A stretch of 64,000 bases of DNA from contig NZ_MRZN01000001.1 in assembly GCF_002614725.1 (NCBI RefSeq), forward strand, positions 124,001 to 188,000. The letters are read 5' to 3'. The notes under the pieces are model-generated. The model ran no database searches, was not told the origin of the DNA, and was given only the letters and a program-made list of their open reading frames with translations. Origin of the DNA: Staphylococcus edaphicus (GTDB lineage: Bacteria > Bacillota > Bacilli > Staphylococcales > Staphylococcaceae). Position 1 is the first letter of the stretch; the number at the start of each line of letters is the position of its first letter. This document shows, one piece after another, positions 19,354 to 29,131 of this stretch. The position numbers and the translations under genes were made by a program.

Positions 19354-20511
19354 TTATTCAAACCAACTTAGAACTTGGCGTGCATGTTTTAAGTTAGAGT
19401 CAGTTATGTCCTGTTGTCTAGGTATGTCGAAGTAATTTTCTTTATCATCTTCCCAATTCATAGGTAATGGACAAGTAGCATAAGGCTGCCATTTTTCAAG
19501 CCATTGTGATGGTAATACTCCTTGAGGTGGTCGCTCATCAATTAGTGCAAGAAATACATGTGTCCAAGCTCTAGGTACTACCTTCCAGATATTGTAGCCG
19601 CCACCACCAAACATTATTACCTTTCCGTTGGTATATGTATCGGCTAATGATTTAATAATATATGGAATTTGATAAAGTGTAGTTAAAGTACAACTCATGT
19701 GTGTGAGGGGATCTGAATAATGAATATCTACGCCATGTACACTGACAATGATATCTGGTTTAAATGATGCAATGACTGGTTCGATAGTTCGTTGGAATAC
19801 ATCTAAATATGATGCATCTTCGGTATAAGGTTCTAATGGTATATTAACCGTATAACCGAACCCTTGCTCGTTGCCACGTTCAGTATAATGACCAGATCCA
19901 GGAAATAAAAATTTGCCAGTTTCATGTATAGAATAAATTAAAGCTTGATCATCTGTATAAAAACTCCATTGAGTTCCATCACCATGATGTGCATCAGTGT
20001 CTATACAGAGCACGCGTTGTTTATATTTTTTCATCAAGTAAGCAATGGTAACAGCCACATCATTATATATACAAAATCCATTTGCACGCCCAGGTAAGCT
20101 ATGATGTAATCCTCCGCCCAAGTGGCAACCATTATTCACAGTGCCATCCATGATTTGATCAGATAAGTTTAATGCACCGCCAACAATTCTGGCACTGTGC
20201 TGATGCATCATTCTAAATTGTAACGTATCATCACTATCCAAACCATATTTTTTAGATTCTTGATCATTTAAAATACCGTGAGATGCACGTCTAATGGCTT
20301 GAATATAGTCATAAGAATGAATAAGTAATAATTCTTCATCAGTCGCAATTCTTGGCGGTATGATATGCTCTTTTTTTAAGCTGCCTAAATCCATCAATAA
20401 TTCTGTAGTTAACTTTAATCTCATTTGATTAAAAGGGTGGTCATTGCTAAAACGATATTGAAGTAATTCATTCGCGTACACATACCCCGTTGTCTGTTGC
20501 ATAATACTCAT
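19354..20511 (-). CDS. acuC: Acetoin utilization protein AcuC (class I histone deacetylase family)
   Basis: 385-residue zinc-dependent lysine deacetylase of the HDAC superfamily. Zinc and proton-relay residues appear in order: CHLGGGLHHSLPG, DTDAHHGDGTQW, SVHGVDIHYSDP and MFGGGGYN. In B. subtilis AcuC removes acetyl groups from acetyl-CoA synthetase and restores its activity, which fits the acsA gene next door. AAAGGGGAG precedes the ATG. It lies 13 bases after acuA on the same strand, so acuA-acuC form an operon divergent from acsA. Confidence 0.94.
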   Translation of the reverse strand: MSIMQQTTGYVYANELLQYRFSNDHPFNQMRLKLTTELLMDLGSLKKEHIIPPRIATDEELLLIHSYDYIQAIRRASHGILNDQESKKYGLDSDDTLQFRMMHQHSARIVGGALNLSDQIMDGTVNNGCHLGGGLHHSLPGRANGFCIYNDVAVTIAYLMKKYKQRVLCIDTDAHHGDGTQWSFYTDDQALIYSIHETGKFLFPGSGHYTERGNEQGFGYTVNIPLEPYTEDASYLDVFQRTIEPVIASFKPDIIVSVHGVDIHYSDPLTHMSCTLTTLYQIPYIIKSLADTYTNGKVIMFGGGGYNIWKVVPRAWTHVFLALIDERPPQGVLPSQWLEKWQPYATCPLPMNWEDDKENYFDIPRQQDITDSNLKHARQVLSWFE

Positions 20512-20524
20512 AAGTTTCTCCCCT

Positions 20525-21157
20525 TTAAAAGAAAAAGCGATTCATAAATCTAATATTATCAAAATCTTGTAATTGCTCGATTGAAATGCGTGAGCCAATT
20601 CTGGCCATTAAACAGTTTGCTGGATGACTTGTGATTTCTGGATCATCCGTTGCAAAAATTTCAAGGCCCCCATAACCCATTAACTTTTGCATAAGTTTTT
20701 TGTATTCATATACATCAAGACCCGAATTCTTTAAGTCCCAATGCCAATAATATTCAGTAGTTAATACGATATAGTCTTCATATTCATCTGCAGTTAAACT
20801 TAATTTGATAAGTTCACTACCTAGATGTAAATGACGATAGGGCAAACTAATTTCAATAGCCCCTAGCTCAATTAAATAATCTAAATTACCACTAGACCAA
20901 CGTTCGAGCGGATCAGGGTAGTGATAAGTTACATAGCCAACGATATGTTGTGCTTTTCGCAAGACAAAAATACGACCTTCTTCAAGCCCACTGATTTCTT
21001 TTATTGCCTGAAATTGATCTTTTGGAGGCCGGAAAGCAGATAACCCTTCATCAAATGTCATTGTGTCTAGTTTCGTTTGTGATACTGGTCCTTCGATTAT
21101 AAAAGTATGGTCATCAAAGTGATAGGATTGAGATTGATATGTTTTAACATGTTCCAT
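20525..21157 (-). CDS. acuA: Acetoin utilization protein AcuA (GNAT protein acetyltransferase)
   Basis: 210-residue GNAT-family acetyltransferase. In B. subtilis AcuA acetylates the active-site lysine of acetyl-CoA synthetase and switches it off; AcuC reverses this. The GNAT core is visible as IGAIEISLPYRHLHLGSELI followed by the acetyl-CoA-binding loop. It is divergently transcribed from its target acsA across an intergenic region of 181 bases that holds two cre sites. GGAGTG precedes the ATG. No acuB gene lies beside it, though B. subtilis has one. Confidence 0.92.
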   Translation of the reverse strand: MEHVKTYQSQSYHFDDHTFIIEGPVSQTKLDTMTFDEGLSAFRPPKDQFQAIKEISGLEEGRIFVLRKAQHIVGYVTYHYPDPLERWSSGNLDYLIELGAIEISLPYRHLHLGSELIKLSLTADEYEDYIVLTTEYYWHWDLKNSGLDVYEYKKLMQKLMGYGGLEIFATDDPEITSHPANCLMARIGSRISIEQLQDFDNIRFMNRFFF

Positions 21158-21246
21158 TTTTTCACTCCAAACTACCGCAAATAATTATAGTAAACAAGTT
21201 AGTATACTTATATTATAAGTTAAAAAAGTATAAAATAACATATAAA

Positions 21247-21260
21247 TGTATTCGCTTACA
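21247..21260 (-). promoter_or_regulatory. cre site upstream of the acsA promoter
   Basis: Minus-strand TGTAAGCGAATACA matches the CcpA operator consensus TGNAARCGNWWWCA at every fixed position. It ends ten bases before the acsA -35 box, in the acuA-acsA intergenic region, and could act on either gene. Confidence 0.7.
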
Positions 21261-21269
21261 CATATTATT

Positions 21270-21298
21270 TTGAAAATTCGGATAATATTCGTTATAAT
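21270..21298 (+). promoter_or_regulatory. Promoter of acsA
   Basis: TTGAAA (21270-21275) and TATAAT (21293-21298) are 17 bases apart. Confidence 0.8.
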
Positions 21299-21306
21299 AC
21301 TTTTTA

Positions 21307-21320
21307 AGCAAGCGATTTCA
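21307..21320 (+). promoter_or_regulatory. Second cre site at the acsA transcription start
   Basis: AGCAAGCGATTTCA differs from the cre consensus only at its first base. It lies nine bases after the -10 box, a classic repression position. Confidence 0.6.
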
Positions 21321-21338
21321 TTTAGAGGGGGATTTAAA

Positions 21339-23048
21339 ATGAAAGTAGAAGTTTACAAAGGGGACAATGGAGATTTTAATCTTCAAGACTATGAAAAAGT
21401 ATACAATCATTTTGATTGGAAAGATGTTGAAAAATCATTTACATGGCATGAATCTGGTAATGTTAATATGGCACATGAATGCATAGATCGTCATGTAGAT
21501 GAAGGTAAAGCGGATAAAGTAGCTTTACATTATAAAGATGACAAACGACAAGAAAGTTATACTTTCAAAGAAATGAAATTAAATTCAAATAAAGCTGCCA
21601 ATGTATTGAAAAATGAAGCAAAAGTAGAAAAAGGCGATCGTGTATTTGTATTTATGCCTAGAACACCAGAATTATATTTTGCATTGTTTGGTACATTAAA
21701 AATAGGTGCGATTGTAGGACCTCTATTTGAAGCATTTATGGAAAAAGCAGTGGGTGACCGTTTAGAAAATAGTGAGGCAAAAGTAATTATAACGACCAAT
21801 GCTTTACTTCCTCGTATTCCTAAAGAAAAATTACCACATTTAGAAACGATTGTGATAGTTGATGAAGAGGTAGATGAAGCATACGTTGATTTTAATAAAG
21901 AATTTAAACAAGCTAGTGAGTCGTTTGATACAGAATGGTTATCATTAGATGATGGTTTAATATTACATTATACATCAGGTTCTACTGGACAACCTAAAGG
22001 TGTATTACATGCACAAAGAGCAATGTTGTTACATTATATTTCAGGCAAGTATGTATTAGACTTCAAGGAAGATGATGTTTATTGGTGTACTGCTGATCCA
22101 GGTTGGGTAACGGGAACATCATACGGTATCTTTAGTCCTTGGTTGAGTGGTGTAACAAATTGTATTGCTGGTGGAAGATTCTCACCAGAAGCTTGGTATA
22201 GTTTGATTGAAGAATTCAAAGTAACAATTTGGTACACAGCACCTACAGCACTTAGAATGTTGATGAGTGCCGGTGATGACATTGTTGAAAAATATGATCT
22301 TTCTTCAATTAAGAGTATCTTATCTGTTGGTGAACCATTAAACCCAGAGGTAATTAAATGGGCAAAAGACGTCTTTGGTAAACGTGTGTTAGATACATGG
22401 TGGATGACTGAAACAGGTGGCCATATGATAGTCAATTATCCATCAATGGATGTAAAATTAGGTTCAATGGGTAAACCATTACCGGGTGTTGAGGCAGCAA
22501 TTATTGATGACCAAGGGAATGAATTACCGCCTAATCGTATGGGTAACTTAGCGATTAAAAAAGGATGGCCATCCATGATGGTATCCATTTGGAAAAATCC
22601 AGAGAAATATGATTCATATTTTATTGGTGATTGGTACGTATCAGGAGATTCCGCATATAAAGATGAAGATGGCTATTACTGGTTCCAAGGTCGTGTAGAT
22701 GACGTCATTATGACTGCTGGTGAACGTGTTGGGCCATTTGAAGTCGAATCAAAATTAGTTGAACATGAAGCAGTGGCTGAAGCGGGGGTAATTGGTAAGC
22801 CGGATCCAGTACGTGGAGAAATTATTAAAGCATTTGTGGCATTACGCCCTGATTACAATGAATCAGATGAACTTAAAGAAGAAATTCGTAAATATGTTAA
22901 AGAAGGATTAGCTGCACATGCAGCACCAAGAGAAATCGAATTTAAAGAGAAATTACCAAAAACACGTTCAGGTAAAATTATGCGTCGCGTACTAAAAGCA
23001 TGGGAATTAGATTTACCAGAAGGTGATTTAAGTACGATGGAAGACTAG
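21339..23048 (+). CDS. acsA: Acetyl-CoA synthetase
   Basis: 569-residue AMP-forming enzyme that activates acetate to acetyl-CoA through acetyl-AMP, used to reclaim acetate after glucose is gone. The adenylate motif LHYTSGSTGQPKGV lies near residue 210, WWMTETGG carries the substrate loop, and the C-terminal PKTRSGKIMRR holds K546, the lysine that AcuA acetylates and AcuC deacetylates. Its genes lie directly opposite. The ATG at 21339 follows GAGGGG; the frame upstream runs over the promoter and one cre site. Paired cre sites suggest strong glucose repression. Confidence 0.96.
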   Translation: MKVEVYKGDNGDFNLQDYEKVYNHFDWKDVEKSFTWHESGNVNMAHECIDRHVDEGKADKVALHYKDDKRQESYTFKEMKLNSNKAANVLKNEAKVEKGDRVFVFMPRTPELYFALFGTLKIGAIVGPLFEAFMEKAVGDRLENSEAKVIITTNALLPRIPKEKLPHLETIVIVDEEVDEAYVDFNKEFKQASESFDTEWLSLDDGLILHYTSGSTGQPKGVLHAQRAMLLHYISGKYVLDFKEDDVYWCTADPGWVTGTSYGIFSPWLSGVTNCIAGGRFSPEAWYSLIEEFKVTIWYTAPTALRMLMSAGDDIVEKYDLSSIKSILSVGEPLNPEVIKWAKDVFGKRVLDTWWMTETGGHMIVNYPSMDVKLGSMGKPLPGVEAAIIDDQGNELPPNRMGNLAIKKGWPSMMVSIWKNPEKYDSYFIGDWYVSGDSAYKDEDGYYWFQGRVDDVIMTAGERVGPFEVESKLVEHEAVAEAGVIGKPDPVRGEIIKAFVALRPDYNESDELKEEIRKYVKEGLAAHAAPREIEFKEKLPKTRSGKIMRRVLKAWELDLPEGDLSTMED

Positions 23049-23102
23049 CATAGATTATAAAATACGAAAGCGAATGTATGCTAATAACTAAATAACAATA
23101 AT

Positions 23103-23179
23103 TGCTCTCTTATATATTTATTTTATTCTGTAAACACTCATATGTGTCTTGGAATCATAAATAGATAAGAGAGCATTTT
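23103..23179 (+). terminator. Terminator after acsA
   Basis: Arms TGCTCTCTTAT (23103-23113) and ATAAGAGAGCA (23165-23175) are followed by TTTT. The loop is long and AT-rich. Confidence 0.65.
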
Positions 23180-23390
23180 GGTGTTAAATTACAATATAAG
23201 TGAATGGTTATGTCCAAGTTTACAAATTTATACATATATAAATTTGTAAGCGCTATCTATTTTGTCGACAATACTACTTAAGTTGGTTAAAATTAGTTAT
23301 GTAAGGATTTATTTTTTGTCAGTAGTATATAGGCGAGACATTTAAAAATTTTTGATTTTAAAAATTTATTTTAAAAAGGGGCGAATGAAT
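23180..23390 (+). promoter_or_regulatory. Upstream region of fhs with a cre site
   Basis: TGTAAGCGCTATCT at 23245-23258 matches the cre consensus except for the last base. I see no unambiguous -35/-10 pair near it, so the exact promoter is uncertain. No gene is visible in this stretch. Confidence 0.5.
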
Positions 23391-25058
23391 TTGGCACATT
23401 TATCTGATTTAGATATTGCAAATCAATCAACAATAAAACCAATAGGAGAAATTGCTGAAAAGGCAGGGATTCCCTCAGATGCATTAGAACCTTATGGACA
23501 CTATAAAGCGAAGATTGATATTAATCAAGTTCAACAAAATAATGGAAAAGGCAAAGTCGTCTTAGTGACTGCTATGAGCCCAACGCCTGCTGGTGAAGGT
23601 AAATCGACAGTTACTGTTGGTCTATCAGATGCCTTCAATCAACTTAAGAAGAAGGTTATGGTTGCATTACGTGAACCAGCGTTAGGTCCAACTTTTGGAA
23701 TCAAGGGTGGCGCCACTGGTGGTGGTTATGCACAAGTACTACCAATGGAAGACATTAATTTACATTTTAATGGAGACTTTCATGCAATTACTACAGCGAA
23801 TAATGCACTATCTGCATTTATTGATAACCATATACACCAAGGAAATGAATTAGAAATTGATCAAAGACGAATTGAGTGGAAACGTGTATTAGATATGAAC
23901 GATCGCGCATTACGTAATGTTATTGTTGGTCTAGGGGGTCCAACTCAAGGTGTACCTCGCGAAGATGGATTCAATATTACAGTTGCCTCAGAAATTATGG
24001 CTATCTTATGTTTGGCTAATGATATCAATGACTTAAAAGCTAAAATCAGTAATATCACTATTGGTTATACACGCGATCGCAAACCAGTTACAGTAGCTGA
24101 TTTAAAAGTTGAAGGCGCGTTAGCTATGATTTTGAAAGATGCGATTAAACCTAACTTAGTACAAACAATTGAAGGTACACCTGCATTGGTCCACGGTGGT
24201 CCATTTGCTAATATTGCTCATGGTTGTAACTCAATATTAGCAACAGAAACAGCGAGAGACTTAGCAGATATTGTTGTTACTGAAGCTGGCTTTGGCTCTG
24301 ATTTAGGCGCAGAAAAATTCATTGACATTAAAGCACGTGAAGCAGGTTTCGAACCATCAGCCGTTGTAGTTGTTGCAACAATTCGTGCAATTAAAATGCA
24401 TGGCGGTGTAGCAAAAGATAACTTGAAAGAAGAAAATGTAGATGCTCTTAAAAAAGGTATCATAAACTTAGAACGTCACGTTAAAAACGTTAAAAAATAC
24501 GGTTTAGAACCCGTAGTGGCCTTAAATGCGTTTGTACATGATACTGATGCAGAAACAGCATTCGTTGAACAATGGGCAAAAGACAACGGCGTGCGTTTAG
24601 CATTGACAGAAGTCTGGGAAAAAGGCGGTAAAGGCGGTGTTGATTTAGCTAATGAAGTATTAGAAGTCATAGATCAACCGCAAGATTTCAAGCATTTATA
24701 TGAATTAGAACAACCGTTAGAAGAGAAGATTGAAACGATTGTAAAAGAAATTTATGGTGGCGCAAAGGTTACGTTTAGTAGCAAAGCCCAAAAACAATTA
24801 AAACAATTTAAAGAAAATGGTTGGGACAACTATCCAATTTGCATGGCTAAAACACAATATTCATTTACTGACGATGCTACGCAATTAGGCGCGCCAGAAG
24901 GATTTGAAATTACAATTCGTGAATTAGAAGCAAAAACTGGTGCAGGTTTTATCGTTGCATTAACAGGTGCGATTATGACAATGCCAGGTTTACCTAAAAA
25001 ACCAGCGGCACTAAACATGGATGTCACTGACGATGGTCATGCGGTAGGTTTATTCTAA
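23391..25058 (+). CDS. fhs: Formate--tetrahydrofolate ligase
   Basis: ATP-dependent enzyme that makes 10-formyl-THF from formate and THF, feeding purine and initiator-tRNA formylation; in staphylococci it links pyruvate-formate lyase to one-carbon metabolism. The P-loop TPAGEGKST is near residue 60, with [18 protein letters not shown] and [14 protein letters not shown] as family signatures. The TTG at 23391 gives 555 residues and lies nine bases after AAAGGGG; an ATG at 23385 is only three bases away. The single-gene unit has an upstream cre site. Confidence 0.95.
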   Translation: MAHLSDLDIANQSTIKPIGEIAEKAGIPSDALEPYGHYKAKIDINQVQQNNGKGKVVLVTAMSPTPAGEGKSTVTVGLSDAFNQLKKKVMVALREPALGPTFGIKGGATGGGYAQVLPMEDINLHFNGDFHAITTANNALSAFIDNHIHQGNELEIDQRRIEWKRVLDMNDRALRNVIVGLGGPTQGVPREDGFNITVASEIMAILCLANDINDLKAKISNITIGYTRDRKPVTVADLKVEGALAMILKDAIKPNLVQTIEGTPALVHGGPFANIAHGCNSILATETARDLADIVVTEAGFGSDLGAEKFIDIKAREAGFEPSAVVVVATIRAIKMHGGVAKDNLKEENVDALKKGIINLERHVKNVKKYGLEPVVALNAFVHDTDAETAFVEQWAKDNGVRLALTEVWEKGGKGGVDLANEVLEVIDQPQDFKHLYELEQPLEEKIETIVKEIYGGAKVTFSSKAQKQLKQFKENGWDNYPICMAKTQYSFTDDATQLGAPEGFEITIRELEAKTGAGFIVALTGAIMTMPGLPKKPAALNMDVTDDGHAVGLF

Positions 25059-25157
25059 GTCAGTTGTCAATTATGTAACTCAATATAGTGAAACATCATA
25101 TTTTTCTTATATGTGTGTATTCATATATTAGAAAATCGTGTAATTTTAAATAAAAAA

Positions 25158-25190
25158 GATGTTGGGACAGACTAGATTCATCCCAACATC
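25158..25190 (-). terminator. Terminator pointing left, for the sgtA side
   Basis: Arms GATGTTGGGA (25158-25167) and TCCCAACATC (25181-25190). The T run is on the minus strand (AAAAAA at 25152-25157), so it mainly stops leftward transcripts from sgtA, though it also lies after fhs. Confidence 0.7.
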
Positions 25191-25233
25191 CTTAAATATT
25201 ATTAGCAGATAACTAAACTGAAATTTTATAGAC

Positions 25234-25420
25234 CCACTTCTCAATTTATTGAGTTAGTGGGTCTTATGCATGAGCTATAGCTCAGGTATTCCTTAACACC
25301 ACTTCTCAATTTATTGAGTTAGTGGGTCTTGTGCATGAGCTATAGCTCAGGTATTCCTTAACACCACTTCTCAATTTATTGAGTTAGAGGGTCTTATGCA
25401 TGAGCCAAAGCTCAAGTAAT
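25234..25420. repeat. 65-bp tandem repeat, three copies, two hairpins per unit
   Basis: Copies start at 25234, 25299 and 25364. The first two differ by a single base; the third is shorter and more diverged. Each unit carries a hairpin built from CCACT, CTCAA, TTGAG and AGTGG arms, and then the 12-base palindrome GAGCTATAGCTC. In copy three the second hairpin is kept as GAGC-CAAA-GCTC while the first is weakened. It lies between the converging genes fhs and sgtA. I do not recognise it as a named staphylococcal repeat. Confidence 0.85.
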
Positions 25421-25505
25421 CATTTAAACTTTATCGATTCTAAGCATCTCTGCAGGCATAAATTGACAACATCTTTTAATAAAATTTGATTTCTGTTCTA
25501 CGCCT

Positions 25506-26417
25506 TTATTTCGTCATTAAATGGTTTTTGAGATCGTATTTTTCTGATTGATTAAAGTCGTATTGTGTTATTTTTCCTTCTACTAACATGCGTTTTAATA
25601 CATAATGTTGTCTGTTTAATCCGATTTGGAGTTGATTATCTGGTTTGAATTGGCCATCTTCTTCGTAAGGTGTGTAATAATAGGGGCTTTGTAACAAACC
25701 AATAAGATATGCAGATTCAGCGATGTTAACATCTGAGGGCGGCTTTCCAAATAAACTATAGGACGCAGAGGAAATACCAGATATATTTGAGCCATTATAA
25801 TCACGACCAAACGGAACTATATTTAAATAAGTGTAAATAATTTCATCTTTTGTAAGGAGCTGTTCAGAACGCATAGATAACACTAACTCGTTTGCTTTTC
25901 GATTGTAAGTTCTTTCATTTGTCAGCACTTGATTTTTTACTAACTGTTGTGTAATTGTACTACCACCAGTTGCCGCATCTGTATTAAATACATCTTGGCC
26001 TACAGCTCGTATTAATGCCTTCGGTAAAATACCATTGTGCTTAAAAAACAAACTATCTTCAGAAGCGGTTAATGCTTTTATAACATTTTTATTAACATTT
26101 TTAGGTCCAACAATTAATGGATTTAAAGATTCGTTATATTCGGTAAGAACGTTTGGATTATCATAGTTAATTTCTTGCGTACCCGCAATGTTGAGTAACT
26201 TTAATCTTAGTGTTTTATCAGACATATGTTCTGCTTCTTGAGTAATACTTTGAAAATAAAGTACAGTTACTGCTAATAGTATAATTAAGGAACAGGTAAG
26301 AATCGCAAATAAACCTATGAAAATATGTTTCAGTTTTTTGTAAATAATTTCGAATTTTTCATATTTAGATGTTTGTTGTAGTTTCTGTACAGAATTTTCA
26401 ACTGCATGATGCGTCAT
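25506..26417 (-). CDS. sgtA: Monofunctional peptidoglycan glycosyltransferase SgtA
   Basis: 303-residue GT51 transglycosylase that polymerises lipid II glycan chains outside the membrane, without a transpeptidase domain. One transmembrane segment spans about residues 33-54. The GT51 motifs are in order: ASEDSLFFKHNG with the catalytic glutamate, GGSTITQQLVKN, RKANELVLSMRSEQ and KDEIIYTYLNIVPFG. Staphylococci carry a second monofunctional enzyme, Mgt; its sequence as I remember it differs and the tyrS linkage favours SgtA. GGAGGAAG precedes the ATG. It is divergent from tyrS. Confidence 0.88.
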   Translation of the reverse strand: MTHHAVENSVQKLQQTSKYEKFEIIYKKLKHIFIGLFAILTCSLIILLAVTVLYFQSITQEAEHMSDKTLRLKLLNIAGTQEINYDNPNVLTEYNESLNPLIVGPKNVNKNVIKALTASEDSLFFKHNGILPKALIRAVGQDVFNTDAATGGSTITQQLVKNQVLTNERTYNRKANELVLSMRSEQLLTKDEIIYTYLNIVPFGRDYNGSNISGISSASYSLFGKPPSDVNIAESAYLIGLLQSPYYYTPYEEDGQFKPDNQLQIGLNRQHYVLKRMLVEGKITQYDFNQSEKYDLKNHLMTK

Positions 26418-26462
26418 ATGCTTCCTCCTTATTTAAGCAATATTATAACATAATTTACGTTA

Positions 26463-26491
26463 TTGACTTTTAATTTATAGTTAACTATAAT
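26463..26491 (+). promoter_or_regulatory. Promoter of the tyrS T-box transcript
   Basis: TTGACT (26463-26468) and TATAAT (26486-26491) with a 17-base spacer, just before the T-box leader. Confidence 0.8.
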
Positions 26492-26497
26492 TAATAT

Positions 26498-26721
26498 CAA
26501 TTCGATATCGTATTTGGATAGAGGAGAAGTAACTTGTTGTGTGAACCAAAGAGAATTAGTGGTTGCTGTAAACTAATGTCGCACAATTTGTGAATACACC
26601 TTAAACTAGTTGTCAATCCAAACGTTTTAGTTAATGAACGTATCATTAATAAAGTTATTTGACTTAAAGTATGGTGGTACCGTGCACTTGCGCCCTTACA
26701 TTCATTTGTAAGGGCGTTTTT
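26498..26721 (+). ncRNA. T-box riboswitch controlling tyrS
   Basis: The leader has a T-box antiterminator segment GGTGGTACCGTGC at 26673-26685 and a terminator with arms CGCCCTTACA (26691-26700) and TGTAAGGGCG (26707-26716) followed by T residues. Stem I elements include AGAGAATTAGT around 26551. GAATACACC at 26592-26600 offers UAC (26595-26597), a tyrosine codon, as the specifier. Uncharged tRNA-Tyr should bind and allow read-through. The fold was judged by eye. Confidence 0.9.
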
Positions 26722-26731
26722 CTATTTATAG

Positions 26732-28081
<1,350 letters not shown>

Positions 28082-28222
28082 TGATTATGTAACACCATCA
28101 TTTTATTGGATGCAATATGATGTGCTTTGTTTATAAGGTAATTTAAATAAAAAGATAAACATAACTAAATAAAAAAACGGCACTGAACCCGTAAGGCGGG
28201 AATTTAATAAAAACACTATGTT

Positions 28223-28712
28223 CTAGGCTGCTAATTCTCTGAATTTTATAGGGGATAAGTAGCCTAGATTTTGTTGAATTCGATTATTATTATAGTTTTT
28301 AATGTAATTTTCGACAATATCTATTACAATATGATTAGAGCTATTGAGCTCATTGTTGATGTAGAAAGTTTCACACTTTAGCGAGGAATGGAAACTTTCT
28401 ATCGGGCGTTATCAGTTGGTGTTCCCTTTCGGGACATACTTCTGATAATGCCTTTTTCTTCGCATAATTGATAGTAAGCATAGGATGTATAAGCACTTCC
28501 TTAATCAAGGCTTTAATTTTTCGATAACCGTAGGTATATTGATTGTCTTTACACAATTGAATGACTTTTTGCGTTAAGTTATCATTTTTATCATTTTTGT
28601 GTTTCCATCTATAGTATGTTGATTTGGGTGTGTCTAAAACATCAAGTATCATTTTGACGGAATACTTATGCTTTAGTTGATTAACTAATTCTACGATTAC
28701 TGTTGGTACCAC
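28223..28712 (-). pseudogene. IS150-type transposase orfB, internally deleted and frameshifted
   Basis: The N-terminal part is intact (KHKYSVKMILDVLDTPKSTYY, then TYGYRKIKALIK). It jumps near 28480-28495 to a late segment that in another frame reads AYYQLCEEKGIIRSMSRKG and TPTDNA. A missing base in the GGG at 28404-28406 then shifts frame again, before IESFHSSLKCETFYI and the normal end NLGYLSPIKFRELAA. The deletion removes the rve core with the first two acidic catalytic residues; the glutamate in IESFHSS remains. The protein cannot be active. Confidence 0.85.
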
Positions 28713-29011
28713 TTCCTTTCCAATTCTTTGTACTTTTTTAAAATATCTAATTCAATATCTTTTCTTTTATTCTCTAATTTTAATTGTTCTACTTCTGAGA
28801 GCTCTTCCAGTCCTTTACCATAAGTATACTGCTTGCTGACTTGTTGAGAAAATCTGTAAGTCTCCCCATTTCGATACCATCTCCACCATGTTTTCACTTG
28901 TGTTCTGTTTCTAATATTTAACGCTTCCATAATTTCCTTAATAGTATAACCAGCTTTTTTCATTTCAATAGTTTTATACTTTGTTTCTAACGAATACGAC
29001 ACTCTTTTCAT
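28697..29011 (-). CDS. IS150-type transposase orfA (helix-turn-helix protein)
   Basis: 104-residue DNA-binding subunit with an N-terminal helix-turn-helix (SLETKYKTIEMKKAGYTIKE) and a C-terminal leucine-zipper-like coiled coil (EVEQLKLENKRKDIELDILK). GGAGG at 29023-29027 supports the ATG at 29011. A slippery heptamer A-AAA-AAG (minus strand, 28733-28739) lies in the right phase near its end, and orfB is in the -1 frame, so the ancestral element made an OrfAB fusion by frameshifting. With orfB broken, it is only a relic. Confidence 0.75.
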   Translation of the reverse strand: MKRVSYSLETKYKTIEMKKAGYTIKEIMEALNIRNRTQVKTWWRWYRNGETYRFSQQVSKQYTYGKGLEELSEVEQLKLENKRKDIELDILKKYKELERKWYQQ

Positions 29012-29131
29012 AGAAAAAAACACCTCCGTAGGATTCATTTTAAATGAATTCAACGAAAGTGTTTTTATTTTATTTCCATTATTTGGGGTCAGTTCAATTT
29101 AGCCTAAGGTTTTTTTATATTTTAAGTTTAT

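Larger units (their letters stand above)
28179..29096 (-). mobile_element. Remnant of an IS3-family (IS150-group) insertion sequence
   Basis: Imperfect inverted repeats mark the ends. On the minus strand the left end reads TGAACTGACCCC (from 29096), and the other end on the plus strand reads GGCACTGAACCC (from 28179). Similarity extends inward to a shared AATAAAAACACT. Two overlapping frames, orfA and orfB, are read leftward. The 918-base length is well short of the roughly 1.4-1.5 kb of intact relatives because the catalytic middle of orfB is missing. No target duplication is evident. It sits harmlessly between tyrS and the htrA-like gene. Confidence 0.85.
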
